64,000 nucleotides of DNA. It comes from Streptomyces phaeoluteigriseus. GTDB lineage: Bacteria > Actinomycetota > Actinomycetes > Streptomycetales > Streptomycetaceae. The notes under the pieces are model-generated. The model ran no database searches and had not been told where the DNA came from. It saw only the letters and a program-made list of their open reading frames with translations. The position numbers were made by a program, and so were the translations under genes. Shown piece after piece: positions 1 through 8,975 of the stretch; position 1 is the stretch's first letter, and each line of letters begins with the position of its first letter. The stretch covers positions 491,040-555,039 of the forward strand of contig NZ_MPOH02000015.1 of the NCBI RefSeq assembly GCF_001896135.2, read 5' to 3'.

Positions 1-334
1 GGGGGGGGTCGCCGGGCGCGGGGGGGATCGAGGCGCGGCGTGCTTCCGTGCTCATGCACCCCCCGTTTCCTCGTGCCCGCGCCGTCGTTGTCCTGCGCGG
101 GCCGCTCTCCTCGCCCGGGCGGCCCCGGTGCGGACACGCCGGTCCTTCCTGGGCACGCATACCCGCACGGGCGGACCGGCATCCCGGCACGGGTGCCCGG
201 CCGGAGCGGTCCTCCGTGCGTGCGCGTCACTCTACGGCTTGTTCCTGCGCGAACGGGAACCAGTCCGCGCCCCCGGGGCATCTGCCCGGAACGTCCCCCT
301 ACCCTGCGGTAATCGGGTCTGGCAGGCTGCGTCC
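1..334. other. leading segment without a recognised gene
   Basis: I see no convincing gene here. The segment opens with G runs. An open frame runs in from about 128 into the downstream gene, but its residues before 335 show no domain and are rich in R, G and P, as expected of GC-rich upstream DNA. It presumably holds the promoter of the aldolase-like gene. Confidence 0.5.
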
Positions 335-1537
335 ATGACTGCGCGCGCCGCCGACCGGGCCCGGTACGACCGGGCCACCGCCCATCTCGACGCCCCTCTC
401 GCCATCGTGGACCTGGAGGCATTCGACGCCAACGCGGACGACCTGGTCCGCCGGGCGGGCGGGAAGCCGGTCCGGGTCGCCAGCAAGTCCGTCCGCTGCC
501 GGGCCCTGCTGGAACGCGTCCTGGCGAAGGACGGTTTCGCGGGCATCATGTCCTTCACCCTGGCCGAATCCCTGTGGCTGGCCCGGTCGGGCTTCGACGA
601 CGTCCTGCTCGCCTACCCCTCGGCCGACCGCTCCGGCTTCGCGGAACTGGCCGGTGACCCCAAGCTGGCCGCCGCCGTGACCGTGATGGTCGACGACGTC
701 GCCCAGCTCGACCTCATCGACTCCGCGCGCGGCGACGGACACGAAGTGGTGCGGGTCTGCCTGGAGTTGGACACCTCGCTGAGGCTGCTGGGCGGGCGGA
801 TGCGGGTGGGCGCGCTGCGCTCCCCGCTGCACTCACCCGCCCAGGTCGCCGACGTGGCACGGGCGGTGGCCCGGCGGCCCGGGTTCCGGCTGGTGGGGAT
901 CATGGCCTACGAGGGACACATCGCGGGGGTGGGCGACTCGCTGGCCGGACGGCCCTTCCGGTCCCGTGCGATCCGGCTGATGCAGGCCACCGCCCGCCGC
1001 GAACTCGTCGAGCGGCGTGCCGCGGTGGTGCGCGCGGTGCGGGCCGTGGTGCCGGACCTGGAGTTCGTGAACGGCGGCGGCACCGGCAGTGTGCAGCACA
1101 CCGCCGCGGAGGACGCGGTCACCGAGATCGCGGCGGGCTCGGGCCTGTACGTGCCGCGTCTGTTCGACAACTACACGTCCTTCAGCGGCCGTCCGGCCGC
1201 CCTGTTCGCCCAGCCCGTCGTGCGGCGGCCGGGCGTCGGCGTCGTCACCATCCTCGGCGGCGGCTACCCCGCCTCCGGGGCCGCAGGACCCGACCGGCTG
1301 CCGGTGCCGTATCTGCCTGAGGGACTGCGCTACGACCCGCAGGAGGGACCCGGTGAGGTGCAGACCCCGCTGCTCGGTTCCCCCGCCGACGATCTGCTGA
1401 TCGGCGACAAGGTGTGGTTCCGGCACGCGAAGGCCGGTGAGCTGTGCGAGCGGTTCGACGTGCTGCGCCTGGTCGAGGGGGACGCGGTGACGGCGACGGT
1501 GCCGACGTACCGGGGCGAGGGGCAGACGTTCCTCTAG
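335..1537 (+). CDS. PLP-dependent amino acid deaminase/aldolase (alanine racemase-like N-domain)
   Basis: A 400-residue cytoplasmic protein of the alanine-racemase-fold family that includes D-threonine aldolase and D-serine dehydratase-like enzymes. The segment RVASKSVR (Lys about 51) sits where these enzymes bind pyridoxal phosphate at the end of the first barrel strand. The C-terminal part has a GDKVWFRHAKAGE stretch typical of the family's beta domain. The open frame extends upstream to 128, but ATG 335 is preferred because the family motif DAPLAIVDLEAF follows about 18 residues after it and the upstream extension looks non-coding. It converges on the DUF2510 gene 39 bp downstream. Family membership is secure; the substrate (a D-amino or hydroxy-amino acid) is inference. 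Confidence 0.85.
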   Translation: MTARAADRARYDRATAHLDAPLAIVDLEAFDANADDLVRRAGGKPVRVASKSVRCRALLERVLAKDGFAGIMSFTLAESLWLARSGFDDVLLAYPSADRSGFAELAGDPKLAAAVTVMVDDVAQLDLIDSARGDGHEVVRVCLELDTSLRLLGGRMRVGALRSPLHSPAQVADVARAVARRPGFRLVGIMAYEGHIAGVGDSLAGRPFRSRAIRLMQATARRELVERRAAVVRAVRAVVPDLEFVNGGGTGSVQHTAAEDAVTEIAAGSGLYVPRLFDNYTSFSGRPAALFAQPVVRRPGVGVVTILGGGYPASGAAGPDRLPVPYLPEGLRYDPQEGPGEVQTPLLGSPADDLLIGDKVWFRHAKAGELCERFDVLRLVEGDAVTATVPTYRGEGQTFL

Positions 1538-1576
1538 ACCGCTCAGCGGCGTTCGGCACGTGCGGCGGCGGTCGGC

Positions 1577-2598
1577 TCACGGCGTCGGTCCGAGGCCGCT
1601 GCCGACCCCGCCGCCCGTGTCCGCGTCGCCCACCGGGCGGATGCCCTTGGTGATGCGGTCCATGTCGGCGAGCGGCGGGCCGTCCTGGCCCGCGTCGAAG
1701 ACGTACCGGACGAGGACGGGGGCCTCGGTGCCGACGGTGGACGGGAAGACCAGGGACTGGACGTAGCCGCCCGGCCCCTCGGCCGTCGTCACCCGCCAGC
1801 GGACGTAGTACCCGGCGCGGCCGGCGACCGCGACCGGCCCGGCCGCCACCACCTGGTGCGACTCGATGCCGCCGAAGTGGCTCCGGCCGACGAGGTCGCG
1901 GTCGTAGGCGTCGTCGCCGCGTCGGCGATGTCCGCCTCGGCCAGTGCCCTGGGCGAGGTCTCGCTGGTGTCGGTGACGGTGCGGCAGATGACCCGGCCGT
2001 GGCGGCAGACCCCTCCGCCCGGACAGTCGTAGGTGCCGTCGGTGGTCATGACGACGTCGGGTTCGGCGACGTGCTCGGGGAGAACCCAGCCCTCGGGCAG
2101 CGGGAGGGTGATGCCGTTCAGCTCGTCGACGACGACGGAAGGGTCGGTCGACGGGCTGGCGGACGGGTCGGTGGAGGGTGCGGAGGGGGAGGCGTCCGGG
2201 TTCGTCGCGGGCGCCGAGTGGGTGGCGGCCGGCGGGGCCGCGTCGGGTTCGGTGCCGGCGCCGTCGTTCCCGCGCAGCACGACGGCTGCGGTCACGACCG
2301 CCGCGACGAGGACGGCCGCGACGACCGTCAGCGCGACGGGCCGGGACCGGCGGCCACCACCGCCACCGCCACCGGACGAGGAGTGGCCTGGACCCGCGGG
2401 CGGTCCGAAACCACCGGAAACCGGTGTCACAGCCGGTACCGGCGGTCCGAAGCCCTGCTCCGGCACCACCGGCGCCACCCGCGCGGCCAGGCTCTGCGGG
2501 GTGCGCCGGTGGTCGGTCCAGGTCGTGCCGTCCCACCAGCGTTCCTGATGCGGGGCCGTCGGGTCGCCGTACCAGCCGGGCGGGGGCCTCATGCTCAT
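1577..2598 (-). CDS. DUF2510 single-pass membrane protein, frame broken near 1915
   Basis: The N-terminus (PPPGWYGDPTAPHQERWWDG) is a DUF2510 motif, typical of actinobacterial membrane proteins. A Gly/Pro linker, one transmembrane helix (about residues 85-105, rich in V and A) and a Ser/Thr/Pro-rich extracellular spacer follow. The C-terminal domain contains conserved-looking segments such as YVRWRVTTAEGPGGYVQ. These lie in a different frame from the N-terminus: restoring one G in the run near 1915 (reading GCGGCGAC as GCGGGCGAC on the minus strand) joins them into about 340 residues. Two ATGs (2598, 2592) are equally plausible starts. The role is unknown; an extracytoplasmic sensor or lipoprotein-like domain is a guess. 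The break is probably a sequencing error. Confidence 0.75.
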
Positions 2599-2619
2599 CC
2601 CCGCACTGTAGGACGCGGC

Positions 2620-3402
2620 CTACAGCGGCGTGACGTACGCCCCCGAGATGCCGCCGTCGACCAGGAAGTCGCTGGCGTTGACGAAGGAGGAGTCGTCGCT
2701 GGCCAGGAAGGCGACGGCGGCGGCGATCTCGTCGGCCTCGGCGAACCGCCCGACCGGGATGTGCACGAGGCGGCGGGCCGCCCGCTCGGGGTCCTTGGCG
2801 AACAGTTCCTGGAGCAACGGGGTGTTGACCGGTCCGGGGCAGAGGGCGTTGACGCGGATGCCCTCCCGTGCGAACTGCACGCCCAGTTCACGGGACATGG
2901 CGAGGACGCCGCCCTTGGAGGCCGTGTACGAGATCTGCGATGTGGCGGCGCCCATCCTCGCCACGAAGGACGCCGTGTTGATGATGGAGCCCCTGCCCTG
3001 GCGCCGCATGTAGGGGATGGCGGCCTTGCAGCACAGGTAGACGGAGGTGAGGTTGACCTCCTGGACGCGCTTCCAGGCGTCCAGGCCGGTGTCGAGGATG
3101 GAGTCGTCGTCGGGAGGTGAGATGCCGGCGTTGTTGAAGGCGATGTCGACGCTGCCGTAGGTGTCGTACGCCGCCTTGAACAGCGCCTCGACCTGGTCGG
3201 GGTCGGTGACGTCGACCTTCACGAACAGGCCGCCGACCTCCTCGGCGGCGGCCTTGCCGCGGGGTTCGTCGATGTCGCCGCAGACGACGTGCGCGCCCTC
3301 CGAGGCGAGGCGGCGCGCGGTGGCGAGGCCGATGCCGCTGCCCGCCCCGGTGATGACGGCGGTGCGGCCGACGAGCCGACGGCAGATGATCTCTCTGGTC
3401 AC
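2620..3402 (-). CDS. short-chain dehydrogenase/reductase (SDR)
   Basis: A 260-residue classical SDR. Visible motifs are the nucleotide-binding TGAGSGIG (about 18-25), the acidic residue of VCGDIDE, NNAG (about 90), the catalytic Ser in NTAS and the YTASK catalytic Tyr-Lys, with PGPVNTP after it. The GTG start at 3402 shares four bases (GTGA) with the aldehyde dehydrogenase stop, so the two are translationally coupled. Third gene of the minus-strand operon glnA4-like / aldehyde dehydrogenase / SDR. In context it probably oxidises or reduces a carbonyl intermediate of amine catabolism. SDR substrates cannot be read from sequence, so this is inference. Confidence 0.93.
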   Translation of the reverse strand: MTREIICRRLVGRTAVITGAGSGIGLATARRLASEGAHVVCGDIDEPRGKAAAEEVGGLFVKVDVTDPDQVEALFKAAYDTYGSVDIAFNNAGISPPDDDSILDTGLDAWKRVQEVNLTSVYLCCKAAIPYMRRQGRGSIINTASFVARMGAATSQISYTASKGGVLAMSRELGVQFAREGIRVNALCPGPVNTPLLQELFAKDPERAARRLVHIPVGRFAEADEIAAAVAFLASDDSSFVNASDFLVDGGISGAYVTPL

Positions 3403-4832
3403 TGTGCGGGGCCCTCCGTGCTGATGAAGACGTTCTTGGTCTCGGTGAAGGCGGTCAGGGCGTCGGGGCCGAGTTCGCGGCCGATGCCGGACTGCTTGAA
3501 ACCGCCGAACGGGGTCCAGTAGCGGACGCTGGAGTGGGAGTTGACGGACAGGTTGCCCGCGCGGACGGCCTGCGAGACGCGCAGGGCGCGGCCGACGTCG
3601 CGGGTCCAGATGGAGCCGGAGAGGCCGTAGTCGGTGGCGTTGGCGAGTTCGACCGCCTGCGCCTCGTCCTCGAAGGGCAGGACGACGGCGACCGGGCCGA
3701 AGACCTCCTCGACGGCCACGCGCGCGCCGGGGTCGACGCCGGTCAGGACGGTGGGCGGGAACCAGAAGCCGGGCCCCTCGGGAGCCTTGCCGCGGATGCC
3801 GGCCAGGTCGTCCGTCACGTAGGAACGCACCCTGTCCAGCTGGGCCTTGGAGATCAGCGGCCCCATGTCGGTTCTCTCGTCGGCCGGGTCGCCGACCCTG
3901 ACCGACTCGACCGCGGGGGCGAGGAGGTCCAGGAAGCGGTCGTAGACGGAGCGCTGGACGAGGATGCGGGTGCGGGCGCAGCAGTCCTGGCCGGAGTTGT
4001 CGAGGAAGGACATGGGAGCCGCCGCGGCGGCGGCCTCGATGTCGGCGTCGGCGAAGACGATGTTGGGGCTCTTGCCGCCGAGTTCGAGGGTGACGCGCTT
4101 GAGCAGGTCGCTGCCCTTCGCCAGCACCCGTCTGCCCACGGCCGTCGAACCGGTGAAGACGATCTTGGCCACCCCCGGATGCTCGACCAGCGCGTCGCCC
4201 GCGACGGGGCCGTGGCCGGGCAGCACCTGGAGGAGATCCTCCGGCAGGCCCGCCGCCAGGGCGAGTTCGGCCAGTCGCAGGGCGGTCAGCGGGGTCGTCT
4301 CGGCGGGCTTGAGGATCACCGCGTTGCCGGCGGCGAGTGCCGGGGCGGTGCCCCAGGCCGCGATCGGCATCGGGAAGTTCCAGGGCGCGATGACCCCGAC
4401 GACGCCCAGCGGTTCGAGGATCGTGATGTCGAGGCCGCCCGGAACCGGGATCTGGCGCCCGGTGAGCCGCTCCACTCCCCCGGCCGCGTAGTCGAGCAGG
4501 TCCCGGACGTTGCCCGCCTCCCAGCGGGCGTTGCCGACGGTGTGTCCGGCCTCGCGGACCTCCAGCTGCGCGAGTTCCTCGAGGTGTTCGTCGACCTGGA
4601 CGGCGAAACGGCGCAGCAGGCGGGCGCGGTCACCGGGCGCCAGGGCGGCCCACCGGACCTGGGCACGGGTGGCCCGTACGACGGCGGCGTGGACGTCGGC
4701 CCGGGTGGCGGCGGGGACGGTGGCGACGATCTCTTCGGTGGCCGGATCGAGCACCTGGAGCTGGTCTGACGTGAACGGGTCCGCCGTGAGCGGGTCCGCG
4801 GTGAGCGGGTCGGACGTGAGCGGGTCGGACAC
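3399..4832 (-). CDS. NAD(P)-dependent aldehyde dehydrogenase
   Basis: A 477-residue aldehyde dehydrogenase. The cofactor region has APWNFPMPIAAW and KPAETTPL, the Rossmann segment has FTGSTAVGRR, the general-base Glu is in LELGGKSPN, and the nucleophile region is NSGQDCCARTR with the catalytic Cys about residue 285-287. The C-terminal FGGFKQSGIGRE is the usual anchor. GTG 4832 follows GTGAGG at a proper distance and lies 8 bp after the ligase stop. The first 25 residues are an unusual (S/T)DPLT-type repeat encoded by four 15-bp units and are unlikely to be part of the fold. By context it oxidises the gamma-glutamyl-aminoaldehyde made from a gamma-glutamylated amine, comparable to PuuC in E. 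coli; this is inference. Confidence 0.93.
   Translation of the reverse strand: MSDPLTSDPLTADPLTADPFTSDQLQVLDPATEEIVATVPAATRADVHAAVVRATRAQVRWAALAPGDRARLLRRFAVQVDEHLEELAQLEVREAGHTVGNARWEAGNVRDLLDYAAGGVERLTGRQIPVPGGLDITILEPLGVVGVIAPWNFPMPIAAWGTAPALAAGNAVILKPAETTPLTALRLAELALAAGLPEDLLQVLPGHGPVAGDALVEHPGVAKIVFTGSTAVGRRVLAKGSDLLKRVTLELGGKSPNIVFADADIEAAAAAAPMSFLDNSGQDCCARTRILVQRSVYDRFLDLLAPAVESVRVGDPADERTDMGPLISKAQLDRVRSYVTDDLAGIRGKAPEGPGFWFPPTVLTGVDPGARVAVEEVFGPVAVVLPFEDEAQAVELANATDYGLSGSIWTRDVGRALRVSQAVRAGNLSVNSHSSVRYWTPFGGFKQSGIGRELGPDALTAFTETKNVFISTEGPAQ
4768..4827. repeat. four 15-bp tandem units in the aldehyde dehydrogenase 5' end
   Basis: Four consecutive 15-bp units of the form G(A/C)(C/G)GTGA(A/G)CGGGTC(C/G) occupy 4768-4827. 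Because the unit is five codons, it encodes a pentapeptide repeat (SDPLT/ADPLT) at the start of the minus-strand dehydrogenase without breaking the frame. Confidence 0.9.
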
Positions 4833-4840
4833 CAAGGGCC

Positions 4841-6198
4841 TCACATGCGTTCGAAGGAGCGGCGCAGCTCCCAGTCGGTGACCGCCGCGTCGAAGGCCTC
4901 CAGCTCGACGCGGGCCATGTTGCGGTAGTGCGCGACGACCTCGTCGCCGAAGGCGGCCCGCGCGATGGGGCTGTTCTCCCAGAGTTCGGCGGCCTCGCGC
5001 AGGGTGGTGGGGACGTGTGCGTAGTCGGCGGAGTAGGCGTTGCCCGTGCAGGGCTCCGGCAGTTCCAGCTTCCGCTCGATGCCGTACAGGCCTGCGGCCA
5101 CCAGTCCGGCGACGGCGAGGTGCGGGTTGACGTCGCCGCCGGCAGCCGGTTCTCGAAGCGCAGGGAGCGGCCGTGGCCGACGACGCGCAGGGAGCAGGTG
5201 CGGTTGTCGTGGCCCCAGGCGACGGCGGTCGGGGCGAAGGAGCCCGGCTGGAACCGCTTGTAGGAGTTGATGTGCGGGGCGTAGAGCAGCGAGAAGTCGC
5301 GCAGGGCGGCGAGCTGTCCGGCGAGGAAGTGCCGCATGACCTCCGACATGCCGTCCGGCCCGGCCATCGCGTTGGCGCCGTCGGCGTCGGCGAGGGAGAG
5401 GTGGATGTGACAGGAGTTGCCCTCGCGCTCGTTGTACTTCGCCATGAAGGTGAGGGAAACGCCTTCCTGGGAGGCGATCTCCTTGGCACCGGTCTTGTAG
5501 ATGGCGTGCTGGTCACAGGTGACCAGGGCTTCGTCGTACCGGAATACGATCTCGTGCTGGCCGGGGTTGCACTCGCCCTTGGCGGACTCGACGGTGAGGC
5601 CGGCGCCGGCCATGTCGTTGCGCAGGCGGCGCAGCAGGGGCTCGATGCGGCCGGTGCCGAGGATCGAGTAGTCGATGTTGTACTGGTTGGCCGGGGTGAG
5701 TCCCCGGTAGTGGGCGTCCCAGGCCTGCTCGTAGGTGTCCTTGAAGACGATGAACTCCAGCTCGGTGCCGACCTGGGCGGTGAGGCCCAGCTCGGCGAGA
5801 CGCTCCAGCTGGCGGCGCAGGATCTGCCGGGGTGCGGCGGTGACGGGCGAGCCGTCCTCCCAGGCGAGATCGGCGACGAGCATCGCCGTACCGGGGTGCC
5901 AGGGCAGGCGGCGCAGGGTGCTCAGGTCGGGGTGCATGGCGAAGTCGCCGTAACCACGCTCCCAGGAGGACATCTCGTAACCGTCCACCGTGTTCATCTC
6001 GGTGTCGACGGCGAGGAGGTAGTTGCAGCCCTCGGTGCCGTGTTCGAGGACCTCGTCGAGGAAGAAGCGGGCGGCGAAACGCTTGCCCTGGAGACGCCCT
6101 TGCATGTCGGGGAAGGCGAGGACGACAGTGTCGATCTCTCCGCCGGCGACGAGGGCGTGCAGTTCCTCGACGCCGAGCGGGGGTGTGCGGTCTGCCAC
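4841..6198 (-). CDS. glnA4: glutamine synthetase-like gamma-glutamyl-amine ligase, frame broken near 5140
   Basis: About 452 residues of the glutamine synthetase fold. Visible landmarks are TELEFIVFKD (metal-binding Glu), ESAKGECNPGQHEI, NSCHIHLSL (catalytic-site His) and NRLPGGDVNPH once the frame is restored. The break is one missing base: on the minus strand CTGCCGGCGGCGAC should read CTGCCGGGCGGCGAC. In S. coelicolor the gene at this position, as I recall it, is GlnA4, reported as a gamma-glutamylethanolamide synthetase rather than a true glutamine synthetase. The coupled aldehyde dehydrogenase and SDR, and the nearby gamma-glutamyl hydrolase, support a monoamine-utilisation role. The NLKYP/Tyr adenylylation motif of GlnA is not apparent. 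It is transcribed divergently from the FadR-type regulator. Ethanolamine rather than a polyamine as substrate rests on synteny. Confidence 0.85.
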
Positions 6199-6257
6199 GG
6201 GAGGGCCTCCTCAGGCTTCCTCTGCTGCTACGGCTGTGCCGGACGGCCGGGAGCCAT

Positions 6258-6277
6258 AAGGTATTGCCGGAGACCTT
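6258..6277. promoter_or_regulatory. dyad operator between glnA4-like gene and FadR-type regulator
   Basis: The arms AAGGT (6258-6262) and ACCTT (6273-6277) flank a 10-bp spacer inside the 103-bp divergent intergenic region. Each arm also reads as a possible -10 (TAAGGT on plus, TAAAGG on minus), so a protein bound here would cover both promoters. It is the natural candidate operator of the adjacent regulator; binding is inferred. Confidence 0.5.
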
Positions 6278-6301
6278 TACTTGGGAAGGGGGCGCGACCG
6301 G

Positions 6302-7036
6302 ATGCCGGTGGACGCCGAGGAGGAACCGGCGGACCGGCTCACGCCGGTACTGCGGCCGGTACGCGCCGGGAACGGCTTCGAGGAGGCACTGGAGCAGATC
6401 CTCCTGGTGGTGCGGCTGGGTCTGGTGCCCGGCGGGGAGCGGCTCCCTGCCGAACGGGACCTGGCGGAACGGCTCGGGATCAGCCGGGTGACGCTGCGCG
6501 AGGTACTGAAGGTGCTCCAGGACCAGGGGCTCGTGGAGTCCCGGCGCGGCCGGTACGGAGGAACGTTCGTGCTGCCGCGCGCTGACGCGGTCGGCGAGGC
6601 CGAGCTGCGGCGGCGGATCGCCGAGGTCGACATAGAGGACGTGCTCCGGTTCCGGGAGGTGCTGGAGGTCGGCGCGGCCGGACTGTGCGCGGCGCACGGC
6701 CTGACCGGGGAACGGGCGGGACGGCTCCGGGAGGCGCTGGCGCGCACCGAGGACGCCCCGCTCACCGACTACCGCCGCCTCGACACGATGCTGCACCTCA
6801 CCCTCGCCGAGCTGTGCGGTTCGCCGTCGCTGACGGCGCAGTACGCGGCGGTCCGCGCGACGGTGAACGACCTCCTGGACTGCATCCCGCTGCTGGTACG
6901 CAACCTGGAGCACTCCCAGCGCCAGCACACGGCCCTGGTGGAGGCGGTGCTCGACGGGGACGCGGACGGGGCGCGCGAGATGATGCGCGAGCACTGCGCG
7001 GGGACGGCCGCGCTGCTGCGGGGCTTCCTCGCCTGA
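6302..7036 (+). CDS. epuRI: FadR-family (GntR/FCD) transcriptional regulator
   Basis: A 244-residue regulator. An N-terminal GntR winged helix-turn-helix (ERLPAERDLAERLGISRVTL, about 43-62) is followed by the wing GRYGGTFV. A helical FCD effector domain follows, with the metal-ligand pattern RLDTMLHLTLAELCG (about 160-175) and the His-containing EHSQRQHTAL (about 205-214). ATG 6302 is chosen over an in-frame TTG at 6281. It lies between and divergent from the glnA4-like gene, and 68 bp upstream of the gamma-glutamyl hydrolase. By position it corresponds to the S. coelicolor regulator I recall as EpuRI, a repressor of glnA4; the effector is not visible in the sequence. Confidence 0.88.
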   Translation: MPVDAEEEPADRLTPVLRPVRAGNGFEEALEQILLVVRLGLVPGGERLPAERDLAERLGISRVTLREVLKVLQDQGLVESRRGRYGGTFVLPRADAVGEAELRRRIAEVDIEDVLRFREVLEVGAAGLCAAHGLTGERAGRLREALARTEDAPLTDYRRLDTMLHLTLAELCGSPSLTAQYAAVRATVNDLLDCIPLLVRNLEHSQRQHTALVEAVLDGDADGAREMMREHCAGTAALLRGFLA

Positions 7037-7104
7037 CCTGCGGGCGTGTGCAATGGTTCCGGTCAAGTCCATTCAGGGGTCGTCGGGGTGGGAGGGAGGC
7101 GGGC

Positions 7105-7798
7105 ATGGCGAACGTGACGGGCAGACCGCTGATCGGTGTCAGTACGTATCTGGAGGCCGGGGCGCGCTGGGGGGTGTGGGAGCTGGAGGCGGCGCTGCTG
7201 CCGGCCGGGTATCCGCGGCTCGTGCAGCGGGCGGGCGGACTGGCGGCGATGCTGCCGCCGGACGCCCCCGAGCACGCGGCGTCCGTCGTGGCCCGGCTGG
7301 ACGGGCTGGTGATCGCGGGTGGGCCCGATGTCGAACCCGGGCGGTACGGGGCCGAGCGGGATCCTCGCACGGGGCCGCCGGCGCGGGAGCGGGACGCCTG
7401 GGAACTGGCCCTGATCGAGGCGGCGTTGGGGGCACGGGTGCCACTGCTCGGCATCTGCCGGGGGATGCAGCTGCTGAACGTGGCGCTCGGGGGGACGCTC
7501 GTACAGCATCTCTGGGGGCATGCGGAGCTGGTCGGGATGTTCGGGCGGCATCCGGTGAAGCCCGTGCCGGGGACGTTGTACGCCGGGCTCGTGCCCGAGG
7601 AGATGTCGGTGCCGACCTTTCACCATCAGGCGGTGGAGCGGTTGGGGGCGGGCTTGGTGGCATGCGCGTATGCGGGCGACGGGCGGTGGAGCGTGACTCC
7701 CGTCGGGTGGGCGGGGGTGGGTGCTGGGGGTGCAGTGGCATCCGGAGATGGGGGAGGACCTGCGGGTGATGCGGGGGCTGGTGCGGGCGGCGGGGTAG
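7105..7798 (+). CDS. gamma-glutamyl-gamma-aminobutyrate hydrolase-like class I amidotransferase, frame broken 7684-7696
   Basis: A PuuD-type peptidase C26 of about 231 residues when repaired. IAGGPDVEPGRYG precedes the nucleophile elbow GICRGMQLLN (Cys about 118), and the His-Glu pair is in VLGVQWHPEMGED near the C-terminus. The two parts are in different frames. The terminal frame is clear from PSGGRGWVLGVQWHPE (7700-7747), and a net loss of two bases around 7684-7696 restores the join. It would release glutamate from gamma-glutamylated intermediates, completing the pathway started by the glnA4-like ligase. ATG 7105 follows a GGAGGG Shine-Dalgarno. Enzyme class is well supported; assignment to this pathway is by neighbourhood. 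Confidence 0.85.
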
Positions 7799-7799
7799 G

Positions 7800-7839
7800 T
7801 TCGGGGCCTTTTTCGGGGCCTTTTCGGGGCGTTTTTCGC
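7800..7839. repeat. T-run direct repeats between convergent genes
   Basis: Three near-direct repeats of TTTTCGGGGC occur just after the hydrolase stop, in an otherwise T-poor genome. They sit between convergent genes and may act as a poorly structured terminator. No strong stem is evident. Confidence 0.4.
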
Positions 7840-7966
7840 CGCCCCCACCCCGTCCCGTCCCGACCGTGGGGCCTGGGCCGCAGAACCAGACCCCGCTTCG
7901 GCCTGAACGGCCTCGTCCGGCGTCTCCCCAGGAGGGAGACCCCGGAGCCGGAGGTGCTGCGCCGCC

Positions 7967-8905
7967 CTAACCCCGCGTCAGCGACAGCAGGTCCCGGGCC
8001 GGGCCCGTGGGGCGGTGGCCCGTGGGCCAGACCGCTCGCAGGTCTCGGGCCAGGCGGACTCCGTCGACCGGGACGGACACGAGGCGTCGTCGGCCCAGTT
8101 CCTCCCCCACCGCCAGTTCGCTCAGGACCGCCGGCCCGGCGCCGCTGACCGCCGCCGCTTTCACCGCCGTCGTCGAGGACAGTTCGATCAGGGGGCGGGC
8201 CAGCCCTCCGAGGGCCGCGTCGAGGACCTGGCGCGTGCCGGAGCCCTCCTCCCGGAGGATCAGCGGCGTCGAGGCCAGCTCCTGCGCCGACAGGGCCCGC
8301 CGGCGCCGTGCCCACGGATGTGCCGGTGCGGCGACGACGATCAGCCGGTCGTGGGCGATGACCGTCGAGTCCAGGCCCGCCGGCACGTTGAGCCCCTCGA
8401 CGAAGCCGAGGTCGGCCTCCCCGGAGAGCAGCCGCTCCGCGACCACCGTCGAGTTGCCCGCGAGCAGCGACACCGCCGTGTCCGGCCGTTGCGCGCGCAG
8501 CGCGAGGAGCCAACCGGGCAGCAGGTACTCGGCGATGGTCATGCTCGCCGCGACCCGCAGCCGCGAGTCACGGCGGTCGCGCAGCGCCTGCGCGCCCGCG
8601 TCGAAGGCCGCCGCCGCGTCGACGATCCGCCGCGCCCAGTCGGTGACCAGCGCACCGGCGTCGGTGAGCCGGGATCCGCGCGGTGAACGGTCGACGAGGG
8701 CCACGCCGAGCTGGCGTTCCATGGAACGGACGCGGCTGCTCGCGGCGGGCTGGGTGATGCCCAGTTCCCGGGCCGCCGCTCCCAGGCTGCCGAGCCGGGC
8801 CACGGCCAGCAGGAGTTCCAGGGCGCCGAGATCGGGGACCCGGTGCGCGATCGAGCCGCCGGGCCTGTCCCCCAGGGGCTCGTGCGTCGTCTCGTCGCTG
8901 GTCAT
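7967..8905 (-). CDS. LysR-family transcriptional regulator
   Basis: A 312-residue LysR protein. The helix-turn-helix lies at about 27-80 (LLLAVARLGSLGAAARELGI then TQPAASSRVRSMERQLGVAL), with the typical linker ending in LVDRSPRGSRLT, followed by a periplasmic-binding-like effector domain. It is divergent from the TDT-type exporter with 70 bp between start codons, the usual arrangement for a LysR activator and its target. Its own start codon overlaps a perfect 6-bp-arm dyad, which suggests autorepression. Confidence 0.92.
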   Translation of the reverse strand: MTSDETTHEPLGDRPGGSIAHRVPDLGALELLLAVARLGSLGAAARELGITQPAASSRVRSMERQLGVALVDRSPRGSRLTDAGALVTDWARRIVDAAAAFDAGAQALRDRRDSRLRVAASMTIAEYLLPGWLLALRAQRPDTAVSLLAGNSTVVAERLLSGEADLGFVEGLNVPAGLDSTVIAHDRLIVVAAPAHPWARRRRALSAQELASTPLILREEGSGTRQVLDAALGGLARPLIELSSTTAVKAAAVSGAGPAVLSELAVGEELGRRRLVSVPVDGVRLARDLRAVWPTGHRPTGPARDLLSLTRG

Positions 8906-8919
8906 AAGGTCAGCTTATG
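8903..8919. promoter_or_regulatory. LysR-type dyad CATAAG-N5-CTTATG
   Basis: A perfect inverted repeat CATAAG (8903-8908), spacer GTCAG, CTTATG (8914-8919). The left arm contains the complement of the LysR gene's ATG. The AT-rich symmetric core has LysR-box spacing and lies 57 bp upstream of the exporter start. Binding by the neighbouring regulator is inferred. Confidence 0.55.
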
Positions 8920-8975
8920 CCCCCATAGAGCCATCGTCCCTGGTCGGGGCCGCGTCGGGGCGGGACGGTGGAGTC

